Assembly: GCF_036785885.1 (NCBI RefSeq)
Contig: NC_092324.1
Coordinates: 31,609,001-31,673,000 of the forward strand
Direction: 5' to 3'
Length of the DNA stretch: 64,000 bases
Source of the DNA: Coffea arabica
Taxonomy: Eukaryota; Streptophyta; Magnoliopsida; Gentianales; Rubiaceae
Made by a program: the position numbers and the translations under genes. Positions within the stretch are counted from its first letter, which is position 1, and each line of letters starts with the position of its first letter. The notes under the pieces were generated by a model. The model had not been told where the DNA came from and did no database searches. It saw nothing but the letters and a program-made list of their open reading frames with translations. This document shows, piece after piece, positions 35,640 through 47,462 of this stretch.

Positions 35640-36511
35640 GAAGATTGGGATAGACCCACGGGATAGACCCGGACAGAAATGTAAAGTTGGGATAGACCCA
35701 CGGGATAGACCCGAACAGAAATGTAAATGGGATAGACCCAAACAGAAATTTAAATGGGATAGACCCACGGGATAGACCCGAACAGAAATGTAAATGGGAT
35801 AGACCCACGGGATAGACCCGAACAGAAATGTAAATGGGATAGACCCAAACAGAAATTTAAATGGGATAGACCCACGGGATAGACCCGAACAGAAAATGTA
35901 AATGGGATAGACCCACGGGATAGACCCGGACAGAAAAATTAAAATTGGGACTGAATAGAGAAGGAAATTCAAATCATGGGACTGGCCCGAACAAGCTTTG
36001 AATTGTGGGACTGACCCGCATAAGCTTTGAATCGTGGGACTGACCCGAAAATGCTTTTGATCGTGGGACTGACCCGAAAATGCTTTTGATCATGGGACTG
36101 ACCCGAATAAAATTTTAATCGCGGGACTGACCCGAATAAGACTTTAATCGCGGGACTGACCCGAACAGGCTTTGAATCGCGGGGCTGACCCGAATAAGTT
36201 TTGATCATGGGACTGACCCGAAAATGCTTTTGATCGTGGGACTGACCCGAAAATGCTTTGATCATGGGACTGACCCGAAGATGCTTTTGATCATGGGACT
36301 GACCCGAAAATGCTTTTGATCGTGGGACTGACCCGAAAATGCTTTGAATCGCGGGACTGACCCGAATAAGTTTTGAATCGTGGGACTGACCCGAAAATGC
36401 TTTGATCATGGGACTGACCCGAATATGCTTTTGATCGTGGGACTGACCCGAATAAAATTTTAATCGCGGGACTGAGCCGAACAGGCTTTGAATCGCGGGA
36501 CTGACCCGCGG
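35640..36511. repeat. Minisatellite built on CGGG-N5-CCCG hairpins
   Basis: 35640-35935 has units with GGGATAGACCCACGGGATAGA and related text. 35966-36511 has about 18 units of roughly 28-30 bp with GGGACTGACCCGAA plus TGCTTTTGATCGT-like spacers. Most units contain CGGG or TGGG, five bases, then CCCG. The minus-strand protein-like frames here only translate the repeat. Confidence 0.92.
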
Positions 36512-36633
36512 CTAGTGGCGAGGTAAAATTAAAGGCGCACTGGCGGGACTAACCTCACGCTCCAGTGGCGGTAAAAATGAAATGTCTTGACAATCAGACA
36601 GTGGGATCAAACCCGAACCTGTTGTGAGAACTT

Positions 36634-36728
36634 GATTTGATTTTTTGATTTTTGGATTTTTGGATTTTTCTGATTTTTCTGATTTTTCTGATTTTTTGAT
36701 TTTTGATTTTTTGATTTTTGATTTTTTG
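36634..36728. repeat. GATTTTT simple repeat
   Basis: Irregular tandem GATTTTTT, GATTTTTG and CTGATTTTT words. Confidence 0.9.
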
Positions 36729-36852
36729 AGGAAATCTTTTCAAAATTTGCCCCAGTATAATGAATTGGTCAGTGAGACAACATCTGAGCCTGACGGGGTG
36801 TGGACGGTCAGCGGGATAAAACCCGGTCCTGCCGAGGTTATTGAATAAAACA

Positions 36853-36988
36853 CACACGTTAGTGAGATAAACTCGATGCTAACGGTGGTGGAATGAGAAC
36901 GCACACGTTAGTGAGATAGACTCGACGCTAACGGTGGTGGAATGAGAACGCACACGTTAGTGAGATAGACTCGATGCTAACGGTGGTT
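36853..36988. repeat. 49-bp tandem array with GTTAG/CTAAC arms
   Basis: Units start at 36853, 36902 and 36951. Each contains CACGTTAGTGAGATA and, about 15 bp on, GCTAACGGTGG, so GTTAG and CTAAC form an inverted repeat in every unit. Confidence 0.9.
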
Positions 36989-37002
36989 GAATTAAAACCA
37001 AT

Positions 37003-37136
37003 CCCAACATGACTTTTGTGAAGTTGGCGGCACAAAATCCAGGCCCAACGTGATATTTGGAATGTTGGCGGCACGAAACTCAGGCCCAACTTGATATTTG
37101 GAATGTTGGCAGCACGAAAGTCAGGCCCAACGTGAT
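37003..37136. repeat. 41-bp tandem array with CCAAC/GTTGG arms
   Basis: Units start at 37003, 37043, 37084 and 37125, the last partial. Each starts CCCAAC and continues, after about 14-15 bases, to GTTGGCGGCAC or a close variant. Confidence 0.9.
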
Positions 37137-38882
37137 TTTTGATTTTCAAAATAATTTGCCCCAGTGTCGGGCCATTTTTCCCTTCTTCTTCTCTTTCTTC
37201 GGCATCGGCCTTCCACAACTCAGAAGCTTTTCGTCGACTTCAACTGTGAATACCTGCACAGGGGTTTACATGCACCTAACTTTTCATGAAAAGGGCAGCG
37301 TGATTGATTTGAAAGATGCATTATTTGATTCTTGGGCGAAATCCTCAATTGGACTAACAAAAATATTTGCCCCTGTGTGGGCTTGTTTTCACGAAATCTC
37401 ATAACAAAAGTTTTGCCCCAGTATGGGCCATTTAATTGCAAAAACTTGTCTGGATGACTTTCCATTTATTTGAACATTGTAAGAAACTATGTTTCCTAAA
37501 AGAAAATTTCATGATGATTTTCTTGAAATAAAATCAGATCACAGAAGATTTCTTCCTCACCTTGGCATTGGTGTTTTGGGTAATGGGTCACAATTTCCAG
37601 TTGGTTCATCTTTCAGGACCGATCAAGTGGGTGTTATTTCTGATTTGGAAATGGGAGGTCAAGATTTGTCTTTCTTTTTTTTTTTTCCAAATTGTACGTA
37701 ATCCCATCAATATCACATCTTAGTGAAAGCAGAGAGTTTGTCACCCTTATTTCAAGAAAACTTAGTCAACATACAAGCTTTTTAGGCTTGTAACGTATGG
37801 ACAGAAGTGATAGCTAAACATGTAGAAACGGGTTATACCCTTATGATCACAAATGATTTGATGAATTTCTTATGAGTATGATCCTCACTTTGGATTGTCA
37901 TGAAGGAATAAGTCAACTATGGACTTTATTAGCTTGTAATTTGGCTTGAAAACGATAGCTAAAGAATAAAACTTTAAAGGACATAGCACCGAAGATCGCA
38001 TTTTCCCAAAATTGCCCCTATTTTGAACTCGAAGATTCTGAACTTTGTTTGATCACTCAATAGGGACTTCACCATCGAATCCTTTGTATTTCATTTTTCC
38101 TTTTTCTTTTCCGTTTTCTTTTCTTTGATCTGGTGGGTTTTCCATGGTGAGTAGCGTCAACCTCATGCTCAAGTAATTCAGAAATACAGCTAAAATTTTC
38201 CAGCATCAGAAATTTTCTTGACAGGGCCATTGCAAAAAAACAAAAGTCAGGACTTTCGGCTTTTGTAATGGGGTCAGGTGGGGTGCTTAAAAAAGTTAAG
38301 GCTTGAAAGCGGATTTCGAAAGTGGTTTGAAGAATCTGAGATCGCATTGTTGCGCCAACCCTATTTTAGGGTTAAATCAGAATTTGCCCCAGTTTATGCT
38401 CAATTGAGGCTTTTTCTCTTTCATTTTCTTTCTTCTTTGATTTTTTGGCCTTTTGCCATTCTTTTGAAACTTGCCCCAGTTTATTTGTGGACTGAGGTTC
38501 TCTTTTCTCTTTTGTCTTTTGATTTTGTGGCTTTTCACCTTTTCACTTCTTGAAATTTTCCTTTTCCACTCAAACTTGCCCCAGTGTGGGGTTTGCGATT
38601 CTCACGGGTTGCCAAACGAAGATTTTATTCTGAAGGCTCAAAAGGGATAACTAGGGAAAGAATGTTTGATTGGAAAAGAAGAGGGCCTGACCTTTATTCT
38701 GTTCCTTACAATAACGCTGAAAGGAACCTTTCGTTAATGCGAAATTTTTTGCATGTATCTGAATTAACTGACTGAGGATGACTTCTGTTCGTCCATAAGT
38801 GGTTCGTCGGACAAAACCCTTCCTTTTTCCTTTTTCCAAAATTGAATCCCAGATAAATTCAAACTTCTCCAATTTGTGATTC

Positions 38883-38914
<32 letters not shown>

Positions 38915-40391
38915 GTTGAAAAGAACCTCCAATTTTGGCTCAAATGAGGATGCAAGGGATAAATAGTGTTTAGATTATAGAAACGATGGCCAAAGTATCA
39001 TTCTTACACTTCATGACAACCAAAGTAACGAAATGATCATTTGAAAATCCATTCCCTTTTTAGATATTTGAAAATTTTCCAATATAGGGTAGTGATCATT
39101 AGGGCTTTTATTTGAAACGAAATTATTCTTTCAAAGGCTCAAATGGGAGAAAAAATGATAAAATGTGTATAGGTAGAGAAACGAATGCTCGAAGTATCAT
39201 TCCAAATTTTCAAAACAAACAAGAATAATGCACATTTTTGCTTTCACTTAGATGTGAATTGAATCTGGTTAAACCAATGGGCATTTTCAAGCAAAGATGG
39301 CCCCAATTTGCAATTTATCAATCAATGTGACTGATTTTATTTTGGGGTTAAGTGAAGGAGAAAAGGTATCTCACGGGTCTTCTGAGTGACCTCTTTTGAT
39401 TTTGAGCACTCTTATTGTGTAGCTCAGATCACCAATCTAGTGTACACAAGAATTTTAGAAAGTATACACTTGTGAAATTCAGGCTAGAGGTTGAAAAAAC
39501 CTCAATTTGGTCTTATTTCTCAAAATTCATCATGAAATCTCCAATGAGTAAGAATAAAGAATGAAATGTACATAAATATACACAAAACAATAATTGTCCA
39601 AAAATTTTATTGCTGAAAAAGTTTGAAACAAAATTTCTCATTCAATTATGATACAAATGAGAAGAGACTTGTAAAGAGCTCCACATATACACTTTTGTCT
39701 CTTTTCTTTTGGGGAACAAAATGTATTAACAAATCAAATATAAAACACTTTCCTTTGGAAAACAATTACAACATCTCTCAGAGGCTTTAGCGTAGAGCTT
39801 CCAGATAAATCATTTATGTTTTCGTTGTAGGATCTGCCCAAGAATCAAATAACACTTGCAGTTTTAACACTTTATTAGATCGAAAGTGCCATCAGATATA
39901 GAAAAATATTTTCCCTTTATTGAAGTATTTTTATGAATGCAGGGAAGGGGGGGAAAACAAAAGAAAAAATACCCAGAGTTAGTAATCAAGACTATAAAAT
40001 TGGTATGCATGTCCTATGGGGGAACCCTTTTATGCCAAGGGTAGGCCTAGCATGAAAATGCAATCCTTTAGGGTAGGCACTATACCATACCTGACGGATC
40101 TGATCAACTTATTGAGTGAGAAATAATTTTTTGAAAGAATTTGGTCAATTGGAGTGACGAGAGATTTGTCAAAATGAGGATAACGTCCGAATAGATTGAT
40201 CACCTTTGATTTGCGAAACGCACGGGTTTGACCTTGACGAACCTCCTATCAAAGAGATTGGAGGTCGTTGACAAATTTTCTCAATGAAGCATGAGTCAAA
40301 ACCCCAACTGATCAAAATAGTTGGATGCAATGGATGTTTTTCTCAAAATCGACTAGGTTTTCCATTTTGAAATTCGACATTGAAACCCTAA
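37137..40391 (-). other. Central LARD interior, non-coding
   Basis: No protein domain is seen in any frame. It holds repeated TTTGCCCC words (CTGGGGCAAA on the minus strand), a long poly-T run at about 38887-38914 and otherwise unassigned DNA. Short frames such as 38278-38553 are low-complexity translations. Confidence 0.7.
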
Positions 40392-40790
40392 TTGGCCAAA
40401 TGAAATTGACAATTTATTAAAAATCGACCGGGTGACCCTAAAAAGGGTAAATTGGTCAAATGAATTGATGATTTATTGAAAAATCGACCAGGTGACCCTA
40501 AAAAAGGGTAAATTGGTCAAATGAATTGACAATTTATTGAAAAATCGACCAGGTGACCCTAAAAAGGGTAAATTGGTCAAATGAATGAAATTGAATTAGT
40601 GATTTATACAAAAATCGGCCGAATGACCCTAAAAAGGGTAAATTGGTCAAATGAATTGACAATTTATTCAAAATCGACCAGGTGACCCTAAAAAGGGTAA
40701 ATTGGTCAAATGAATTGACAATTTATTCAAAATCGACCAGGTGACCCTAAAAAGGGTAAATTGGTCAAATGAATTGACAATTTATTGAAT
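40392..40790. repeat. About 60-bp minisatellite, seven units
   Basis: Units carry GACCCTAAAAAGGGT, AAATTGGTCAAATG and AATCGACCAGGTG. Each has two inverted repeats: ACCCT/AGGGT, and AAATTGGTCAA with TTGACAATTT. One unit is longer and more diverged (about 40571-40627). Confidence 0.92.
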
Positions 40791-41702
40791 GAATTGGCAA
40801 AATGGATTGGTTGAATTGTCCGGCCATTGGTTATTTCAAAGTTATTGAGGTGCATTAGTCTATGACCTTCTAAAAATCAAATTTTGGCCTCAATTTATCA
40901 TCTCAACCATGAGGAATCATTTGTGAATTTTCTTCAAATTAATGTCCTTTACGCAAAGGATTTTTACCAATTTTGATAAAAATGGCCAAAAAGTGATTAT
41001 TAGATGCTCATATTCCAAAGATCACTCTATGAAAATGATCGGATCCTACCTTACCTTGTGCACTACCCCTTTGGATGGTACAAAATGTAAACGTGCAAGT
41101 CTCCTTGGATTAAGTATCCGAGACACAAGGTGACTTATTCTTAAACACGGGATTCCCTACGTGGCATTCCCTTTCTATGGTTTGTGCATGATGCCATCTT
41201 ATTAAAGCAGTAAAATATGCAATCCGAAATGAAACATGACCTAAAAGGACCTTTTATACGCCAAGGTAGGCTTAGAATGCCATGCAATTATTAATCTATG
41301 AATGCAATATACCAAAATCTTTAAACGTGCAATAACCTATCTACGAGGGTAGGTTCTAAAAGAAGGTCATACCAGACCTCTTATTTGCTAGGGTTTGTGA
41401 ATGCAATGGGGACACAAAACCAAGAAAGGTTAGCTCAGCCAGATAAATACACATAACACATTGTGGCAACGAAATCAGCACAAAGAAATAAAGCGATAAA
41501 AGGGAGAAAGGGGTTGGACCCCTCCCCTCGTGAATAGTGTCCCTAATAGGGTAAGGTCGACTCTACCCTAGGCAAGCTAAAATGGATGCATGAGGTTAGG
41601 GTTCACTAATGCATCTAGACTCGATAAGTCATAGGTCCCCGAGCCTTCAGACTTGGAAACCAAGGGTCATCACTCCCAAGGTTCCTTGTCGGTGGCTCGA
41701 GC

Positions 41703-41759
41703 GATTCCCCAGACGTTGCTACGCACACGTCGTGTTACGGCTACCCGTCTGGGCGAATC
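41703..41759 (-). other. Leader stem-loop A
   Basis: Arms GATTCCCCAGACG (41703-41715) and CGTCTGGGCGAATC (41746-41759) pair over 13 bp with one bulge. The loop contains CTACGCACACGTCGTG, itself with ACACG/CGTGT arms. Confidence 0.65.
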
Positions 41760-41830
41760 TAAAAAGAATCCTCAACCTTCGACTAAAAACTAATAGGTCG
41801 TCAACCTAAAGTTTAAAGCGGAAGATCGAG

Positions 41831-41890
41831 TGACCCCTCGGATCATACTACGCACACGTCGTGATACGATCACATGTCCAAGTGGGTCGC
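41831..41890 (-). other. Leader stem-loop B
   Basis: Arms TGACCCCTCGGATCAT and ATGTCCAAGTGGGTCG pair imperfectly. The loop holds the same CTACGCACACGTCGTG core as stem-loop A, although the arm sequences differ. Confidence 0.55.
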
Positions 41891-42250
41891 CTAAAATCCT
41901 AATAGGGTGGAGTGGCGTGACAAGCCACTAAAAGAAAAATAAATGAGGGGTGAAAAATTAAAGCGTATGCACGTATGCTAGTGCTCGTTTGGAGGGGAGG
42001 GATCAAGAACCAACGCGAGGCTCTAAGGTGATGTCCCCCACCCAAATGCAATGCAAGCGCGAGATAAGCAAGTAAACATACATCCAATCAATCAATCATA
42101 CATGCGTGAGTGAGGGAGTAATTTGATACGCGTGCAAGGCCAAAAGTCCTAAAAATAGAAAAATGCAACCCTAATATCCAAATGCTATGCATAAAAAGGG
42201 TAGAAAAGGGAAAAGAATGGTCAAATCAAATGCTTGGACCCACTTAGGAA

Positions 42251-42269
42251 GTCCCCAGTGGAGTCGCCA
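42251..42269 (-). other. LARD primer-binding site, probably tRNA-Arg type
   Basis: The minus strand reads TGGCGACTCCACTGGGGAC, 2 bp after the LTR end. Its first ten bases match my recollection of a plant tRNA-Arg 3' end including CCA, as reported for Ogre-like elements. The tRNA assignment is from memory. Confidence 0.7.
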
Positions 42270-42271
42270 AC

Positions 42272-45200
42272 TGTCGCGCCCCACTTTTTGATGGTGGTGT
42301 GATGTGATGATGTGTGAACGTGTGCAAAATGAAAAGTAAAAGGCCATGGGACTTAGAATGCGACGATTTGGCCAAGTGAAGTTCAAAAGGGTTTTTTGTA
42401 TCAAAAAATGGAGTCGCCACTTGGTATAGAGTTAGGGTGTACCAAGTCACCCAAAAATGATTTTTGTTTTTGAATAAAAAAGTAAATAAACCCTTTTTGA
42501 GAACTTTGGGTCTACGTAACCAAAAGAGGGATCGGGGGTCACATTTGACGAAGGGGAAGGCAAGGATAAAAATCCAAGGCACCCCTTCGACCTAGCCAAG
42601 GCTAGTTGCGTGACTTGAACCAATTTTTCCTAATTTTTCTACCCAAGGTATGTATCGCGTATCGGATATGTCTATATGAATGCAAAACCCTAGACCTAGG
42701 GGGATTGGGGGAAATTTCTCTTCAAAGGTTGAGTGGTGCCAATCACATTAATTGTGAAGCCCAACAATGATCCTTTTGGAGAGGTCACACCTAAACCTAA
42801 ATGACGTGAAAAATGAGTGGAATGCATGCCATGTGAAAGTGTGAGTTTGTGTGAAGTGAGAAAAATGATAAAAGTAATAAGATAAGAGTGAAGGTGTGCA
42901 AATGTAGATGAAAGTACTCGTGTGCGAGTGAAGATAAAAAAGTGTTCGTGTGCAAGTGAAGGTGATAAAAAGGTGCATGTGTGCAAATGAGACAAAAGTG
43001 AAAGTGTAATGATAGAGTGGATTGAGAATGCATGAGCCTAGGGAATTCACGCATATTGGGTACGGGGAGACCTAAATCGTGACTCAATTTGCCCTTTTAT
43101 AGAGAGGATACAAGCGTGCTAAGGCTTAGAAAAAGCCACACTCGTCTATATCCCATATTTAAAGGGACTCTCACGCAAATGTACCCTATAACTAGTATGA
43201 GATGCAAAAATCCTAAAATGAGGGGAAAAGGGGCTCGAGGAGCATGCCAGATGATAAAACTAAGGAAAAATGCATGATATGTAGTGAACAAGCAAATGAT
43301 ATGCTAATGAGGGGAAATCCCTAAGGGTCTAGCGTTGGACTAGCCCATTCTATGAATTCCGACTAGCGTTGGACTAGCGGAAACGTACATTCATCCATTC
43401 CATTCATTCATGGCTATGAAAGCAAGTAGACATGCCAAAATACTCGTAAACACATAGCACATAGCATTTAGCATGCTCGACTAGATGCAAGAGCCTAATA
43501 AAGCAATTAAACATGTAGCAACAAAAACAAGCAACCAAGGGGAAGGGGAAATGGACCAGATGCTCTCCGAGCCCTATCTATTACAAGCCAAGAGGTGTAC
43601 ACATACCCCATAAAAGCATAAAGGGGAAAGGGAAATGGACCAGATGCTCTCCGAGCCCTATCTATTACAAGCCAAGAGGTGTACACATACCCCATAAAAC
43701 TTAAATAAAAGCAAAAGCAAGTAAATGCACTAATTGAAAGAAATTTGGACAAGGCAAGGAAAGCGAAGTAGACATGCATATTCACATAACACGTAGGAGC
43801 ACGTAGTGTCAAATGAAGTGCAAATATAAGGGATAGAGTGTACCTTCCTTCGAATCGATACCCTAAATGGAGTGGAATCATTTATTTATCCTCCAAAATA
43901 AAAGAAATGGTCAAGGTACCAATTTATTTGGAAAAATAGGCAAACACAAGCTCACTTGGTCATAAAGCCCCTAAAATCATGAATTAAGTGCAATTGAAAC
44001 AAAGCATAGTGATTAATTAAAACAAACAAGCAATGAAATTGTAGAATTAAAATTGCCAAGGACCAAATTGATGAAGTTATTCAATTGATTGGGTCCTAGT
44101 AGAACAAGGGGAGACTTGAGGGATCAAAGTGCAATTTTTTGAAAACTATTTCATGCAAGTTCCTGCAATGTGCATGTAACCGACGTAGGAGAATTATTTC
44201 TGAAATTAGAACATGAAGGCTACTGCAAACTACTCCTTCCGTCAGTGCATATCAATTTCAACACCCCTCTTGATCAAAATCCTTTCAACCCAAACTCCCC
44301 AAAATTACTCTAAGCATCACAAAACATAACTTCAGCTTTCAAACAAACCAAACATAGAAAAGAAAAAACAATGCCAAGGCTGGAAAAAATCTGTGCAAAA
44401 CAAACCCAGCAGGCCTGGTTTGCTCTTTTCCAGCAAGCACTTGAACATGATGCAAGTGTTTTTGAGGCTCCAAACATGCAAACTCGACACCACTCATTCA
44501 CTCCCCCTCCACACACAAGATTAATGAGTAAATTAGGATGGCCGGAGCTTTGCGAGTGGTTGGGGGAAAAGCGAAAACAGCAAGACAGATTGCAGCAGCC
44601 TCATGCGCAGGTTTCTGCAAAATTTCCTAGCCGAGGCCTTTTTACTCATCTCAACATCACAACCTCAGAACTGAGCAACAAAACTTCATGATAATCACAA
44701 ACCAATGACCAAAAATATAGAAATGTATCATCCCAAAGTTCTGAAAAATAAATGCAGAAATGGTTTCGGCAGCCTGCTAGCTTGTTTCTCAGCTAGATGC
44801 TCAAACATGACCCAAACATGCAAACATGCAAACTCAACACCAAAACTCCCCATTGCTTCCCTTCCAATACCATATTAAGCATGAAGACTGAAATGCAAAA
44901 ATCAACTAGTAACTAAGAAGAAGGCAACACGGCAGAGAAAAGAAAAATGCAGCAGATTTTTACTTCTTTCACTTCAGCTTAGACATTTTCGTACCACATA
45001 GCCCAAGAAACCAAACATGCTTGATTTATGCAACTTTGGATCATTAACATGTAAACCCAACATCACTTTTTGATTTTCTTTCAAAGCATTCGGTCAGAAA
45101 AACAAACCAAAGAGTGAAACAAATCCGAATAGCAGGATTCTAACTAGCTTCAATGATAGTCATGACTTTCAAATCAGATTTTCATGTTCATTGACCCAAC

Positions 45201-46007
45201 TCAAATGCGTGAACTTGGGACAGGGAGAGAGGAATGCGAAATGCAGATTGAGCTTAGCAAATCATAGCCATAATCGTTTAATAACAGAAACAACACAGCC
45301 GGGTCAAAGTTTGCATTTTTATGGCTGATTTTAACTAGGACCGAAAATAGAAACATAGATTATGGGAACAAAACAGGCAGCGGAACTCTTGGTTGCGGAA
45401 AAGGATAAAAGAATAGGCTACCTTGAGAAACGATTGAGCTTCTCAATAGACCAACGAAACCGGCTGCAAATTTTCTCAGAGCGTGAAATACTCCAGCAGC
45501 GACCAACTCGTTGCTTAGAGGCTAGATTCAGTTGTCTTGGAGCAGCGACCATCTTTCTGAAGTCCTCACCGCCGGAACTCTTCCTCCTCCTGGGCTCTTT
45601 GGCCACAAAACCCTCGTTCTGGCTTTCGCTTCCCTTGTCGTCCAGCTCTCGGCTTCGCTTCCAAAATCCCAACAACTGTTTACTCTCTTCTCTCCACTTC
45701 CAGCCGTCAACCAAACTCCCTCGCCGTTCCTTTTCGTTTCAGCCCTCCCTTTTTAGCCGCCCACTCTCCTGCTTTGTTTTTCGTTCTCTGTTTCTGCCTT
45801 CCCTCTCTCAATCTCACTTCCTTTTGATTTTTCAGCCGTCCTTCTCTTTCCAAAACTCTCTCCCCCTTTGCGGCTGCTAACCTCTCTACCTATTTATATC
45901 AGACGTCCAACCCTAAATCCTAAACCACTCTTCTGAAATTTGCAGCTAAGGAGCTCCCCAAAGTTCACTTGCAAGCTGCGGCAAAAACGCAGCCTTCATG
46001 CTGCGCG

Positions 46008-46042
<35 letters not shown>

Positions 46043-46562
46043 AATACATAATATAAATAAAAACAAAAATAACAAAATGACAAAACCATGTAATAATAAC
46101 AATAATAATGAAAACAAATAAATAAAATAAAAAAACAAACTAAACAAATAAAAACAACAAAAATGTCCATTTTTCGAATTTTCTTCATTTTTCCTTTTTT
46201 TTCTTTTCCTTTTTTTCTTTTCTCAAAATAACTTGATAAAAATAACTAAAATGCCAAAAGAAAGAAATAACATATTTTTGTGAACAAATTTTCCTTTTTC
46301 CTTTCTTTTTCCATCTTTTCAAGAAAACTCTACGCTAAACTTTTAAAAAAGCTAAAAACTAAAAACTAAAAATAAAAAGTGAATAAAATTAAACTGACAA
46401 ATAGCAAATGAAACAAACTAACAAGGCAAAAATGAATAAAACTAAAATAACATAACAACTAAAAGTGCAAAACACACAATAACGAACTAAAATGCAAGCA
46501 ATCTAAAATGAAAATCATGAAATAGATGCCACATACAAATTATTCAAAATTTGGTGTCTACA
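42272..46562 (-). repeat. LARD LTR, right copy (5' LTR by element orientation)
   Basis: It is nearly identical to 31194-35475, offset by 11,078. By eye there are about five substitutions and nine extra T in the poly-T run near 46006-46032. The promoter TATA box is at 45891-45898. Confidence 0.95.
45891..45898 (-). promoter_or_regulatory. TATA box of the LARD 5' LTR
   Basis: The minus strand reads GATATAAATAGG. If transcription starts about 30 nt on, U3 is about 0.7 kb and the R-U5 part about 3.6 kb, which is very long. Confidence 0.6.
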
Positions 46563-46590
46563 GGATACTATAAACAAAAAGTGACGATTG

Positions 46591-46593
<3 letters not shown>

Positions 46594-46651
<58 letters not shown>
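46594..46651. repeat. (AT)n microsatellite
   Basis: About 29 AT dinucleotides, 27 bp beyond the LARD target duplication. Confidence 0.95.
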
Positions 46652-46654
<3 letters not shown>

Positions 46655-46736
46655 GTGGGGTAGGGGGTAGGGGTATAAGAGAGGTGTCAAAGATAGTCAT
46701 ACCTGTGGATATAAATACATTGATAGGTTTATCCTT

Positions 46737-47462
46737 AAAAATGGTGTTAGTATAATTTATTTATTAAAGAACATTGCAGTGTCTAGAAAATGGTGATATA
46801 ATTGCATATGTAAATACTTTTAGAAATTAGATAAATTATTTTTACTACACATATTTTAGCTACGTATGATAATTATGATGCTTAAATACTTTTCATTAGA
46901 AAATACTAGTATATATTGAACCATCCTAAGGAAATATTAATAAGGACAAAGAAAGGAAAATGAAATTAAATATATTTTATGAAAGTTTTATTTTCATTTT
47001 TGTAATAAGGAATTATTACTAATTTTTTACAAAAAGATAACAATACATATTTCACCTTTAGAGAAAGAAAGATTGAAAGTGAAATGCATGTAACACTAGT
47101 ATTGTTCAACAATTAAGTATATACTTTTTATTTTTTTCTATAAAACAGTGTTCCATTTTTATTAATAATTCCTTATCACAGAAACTAGAAATTACATATT
47201 TGTAAAAATAATTTCACTTTCATTTTTCTCTTTGTCCTATTAATGTTTTCTATGATGTTTAAACATAAATTGCTATTTTCTTATTTAAAGTATTTAAATA
47301 CCATAAACTGATATCTAAATTATCACAACTAACTAAAACATTTTATTTAGTAAAGACAATTTATGTAACTTTCACAATAACTTGCATTTGTATCTATATT
47401 TCTATTTTCTAGACACTATAATGTTCTTTAGTAGAAAAAAAAGCATAATAACAACCTAAAAA
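46737..47462. mobile_element. Long foldback element (about 0.73 kb)
   Basis: A left arm starting near ATTAAAGAACATTGCAGTGTC (46763) is matched in inverted orientation by a right arm ending AATGTTCTTTAGTAG (about 47434). Arms are about 300 bp and diverged, including shared TAATAAGGACAAAG and ATAAGGAATTATTA words. The centre is about 47040-47160. No transposase; class unknown. Confidence 0.6.

Larger units (their letters stand above)
40791..42250 (-). other. LARD leader downstream of the primer site
   Basis: This is the start of the element's transcribed interior. It has no gag frame. Two stem-loop units lie at 41703-41759 and 41831-41890, about 370-550 nt from the primer site. Confidence 0.65.
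31194..46562 (-). mobile_element. LARD: 15.4-kb non-coding LTR retrotransposon
   Basis: Two LTRs of 4,282 and 4,291 bp bound a 6.8-kb interior. The target duplication GGATA is at 31189-31193 and 46563-46567. Orientation is minus: the primer site follows the right-hand LTR, the purine tract precedes the left-hand one, and the LTR TATA box is on the minus strand. The interior has no gag or pol, only several tandem arrays and spacer DNA. The LTR start TGTAGACACC and the primer site suggest the Tat/Ogre branch, from memory. By eye the LTRs differ at about five bases plus a 9-bp poly-T length change. That gives an age of tens of thousands of years at 1.3e-8. An autonomous partner must have supplied the proteins recently. 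Confidence 0.93.

Noticed and set aside
35457..36409. Minus-strand repeat proteins (SGQSHDQKH and RGSIPF-type repeats)
   Set aside because: They are translations of the minisatellites, with no domain and no start context.
40433..40760. Interstitial telomere repeat (CCCTAAA)
   Set aside because: Only one CCCTAAA per 60-bp unit, never in tandem.
35640..40790. CRISPR array
   Set aside because: Plant genome; units are contiguous minisatellites without unique equal-length spacers, and there are no cas genes.
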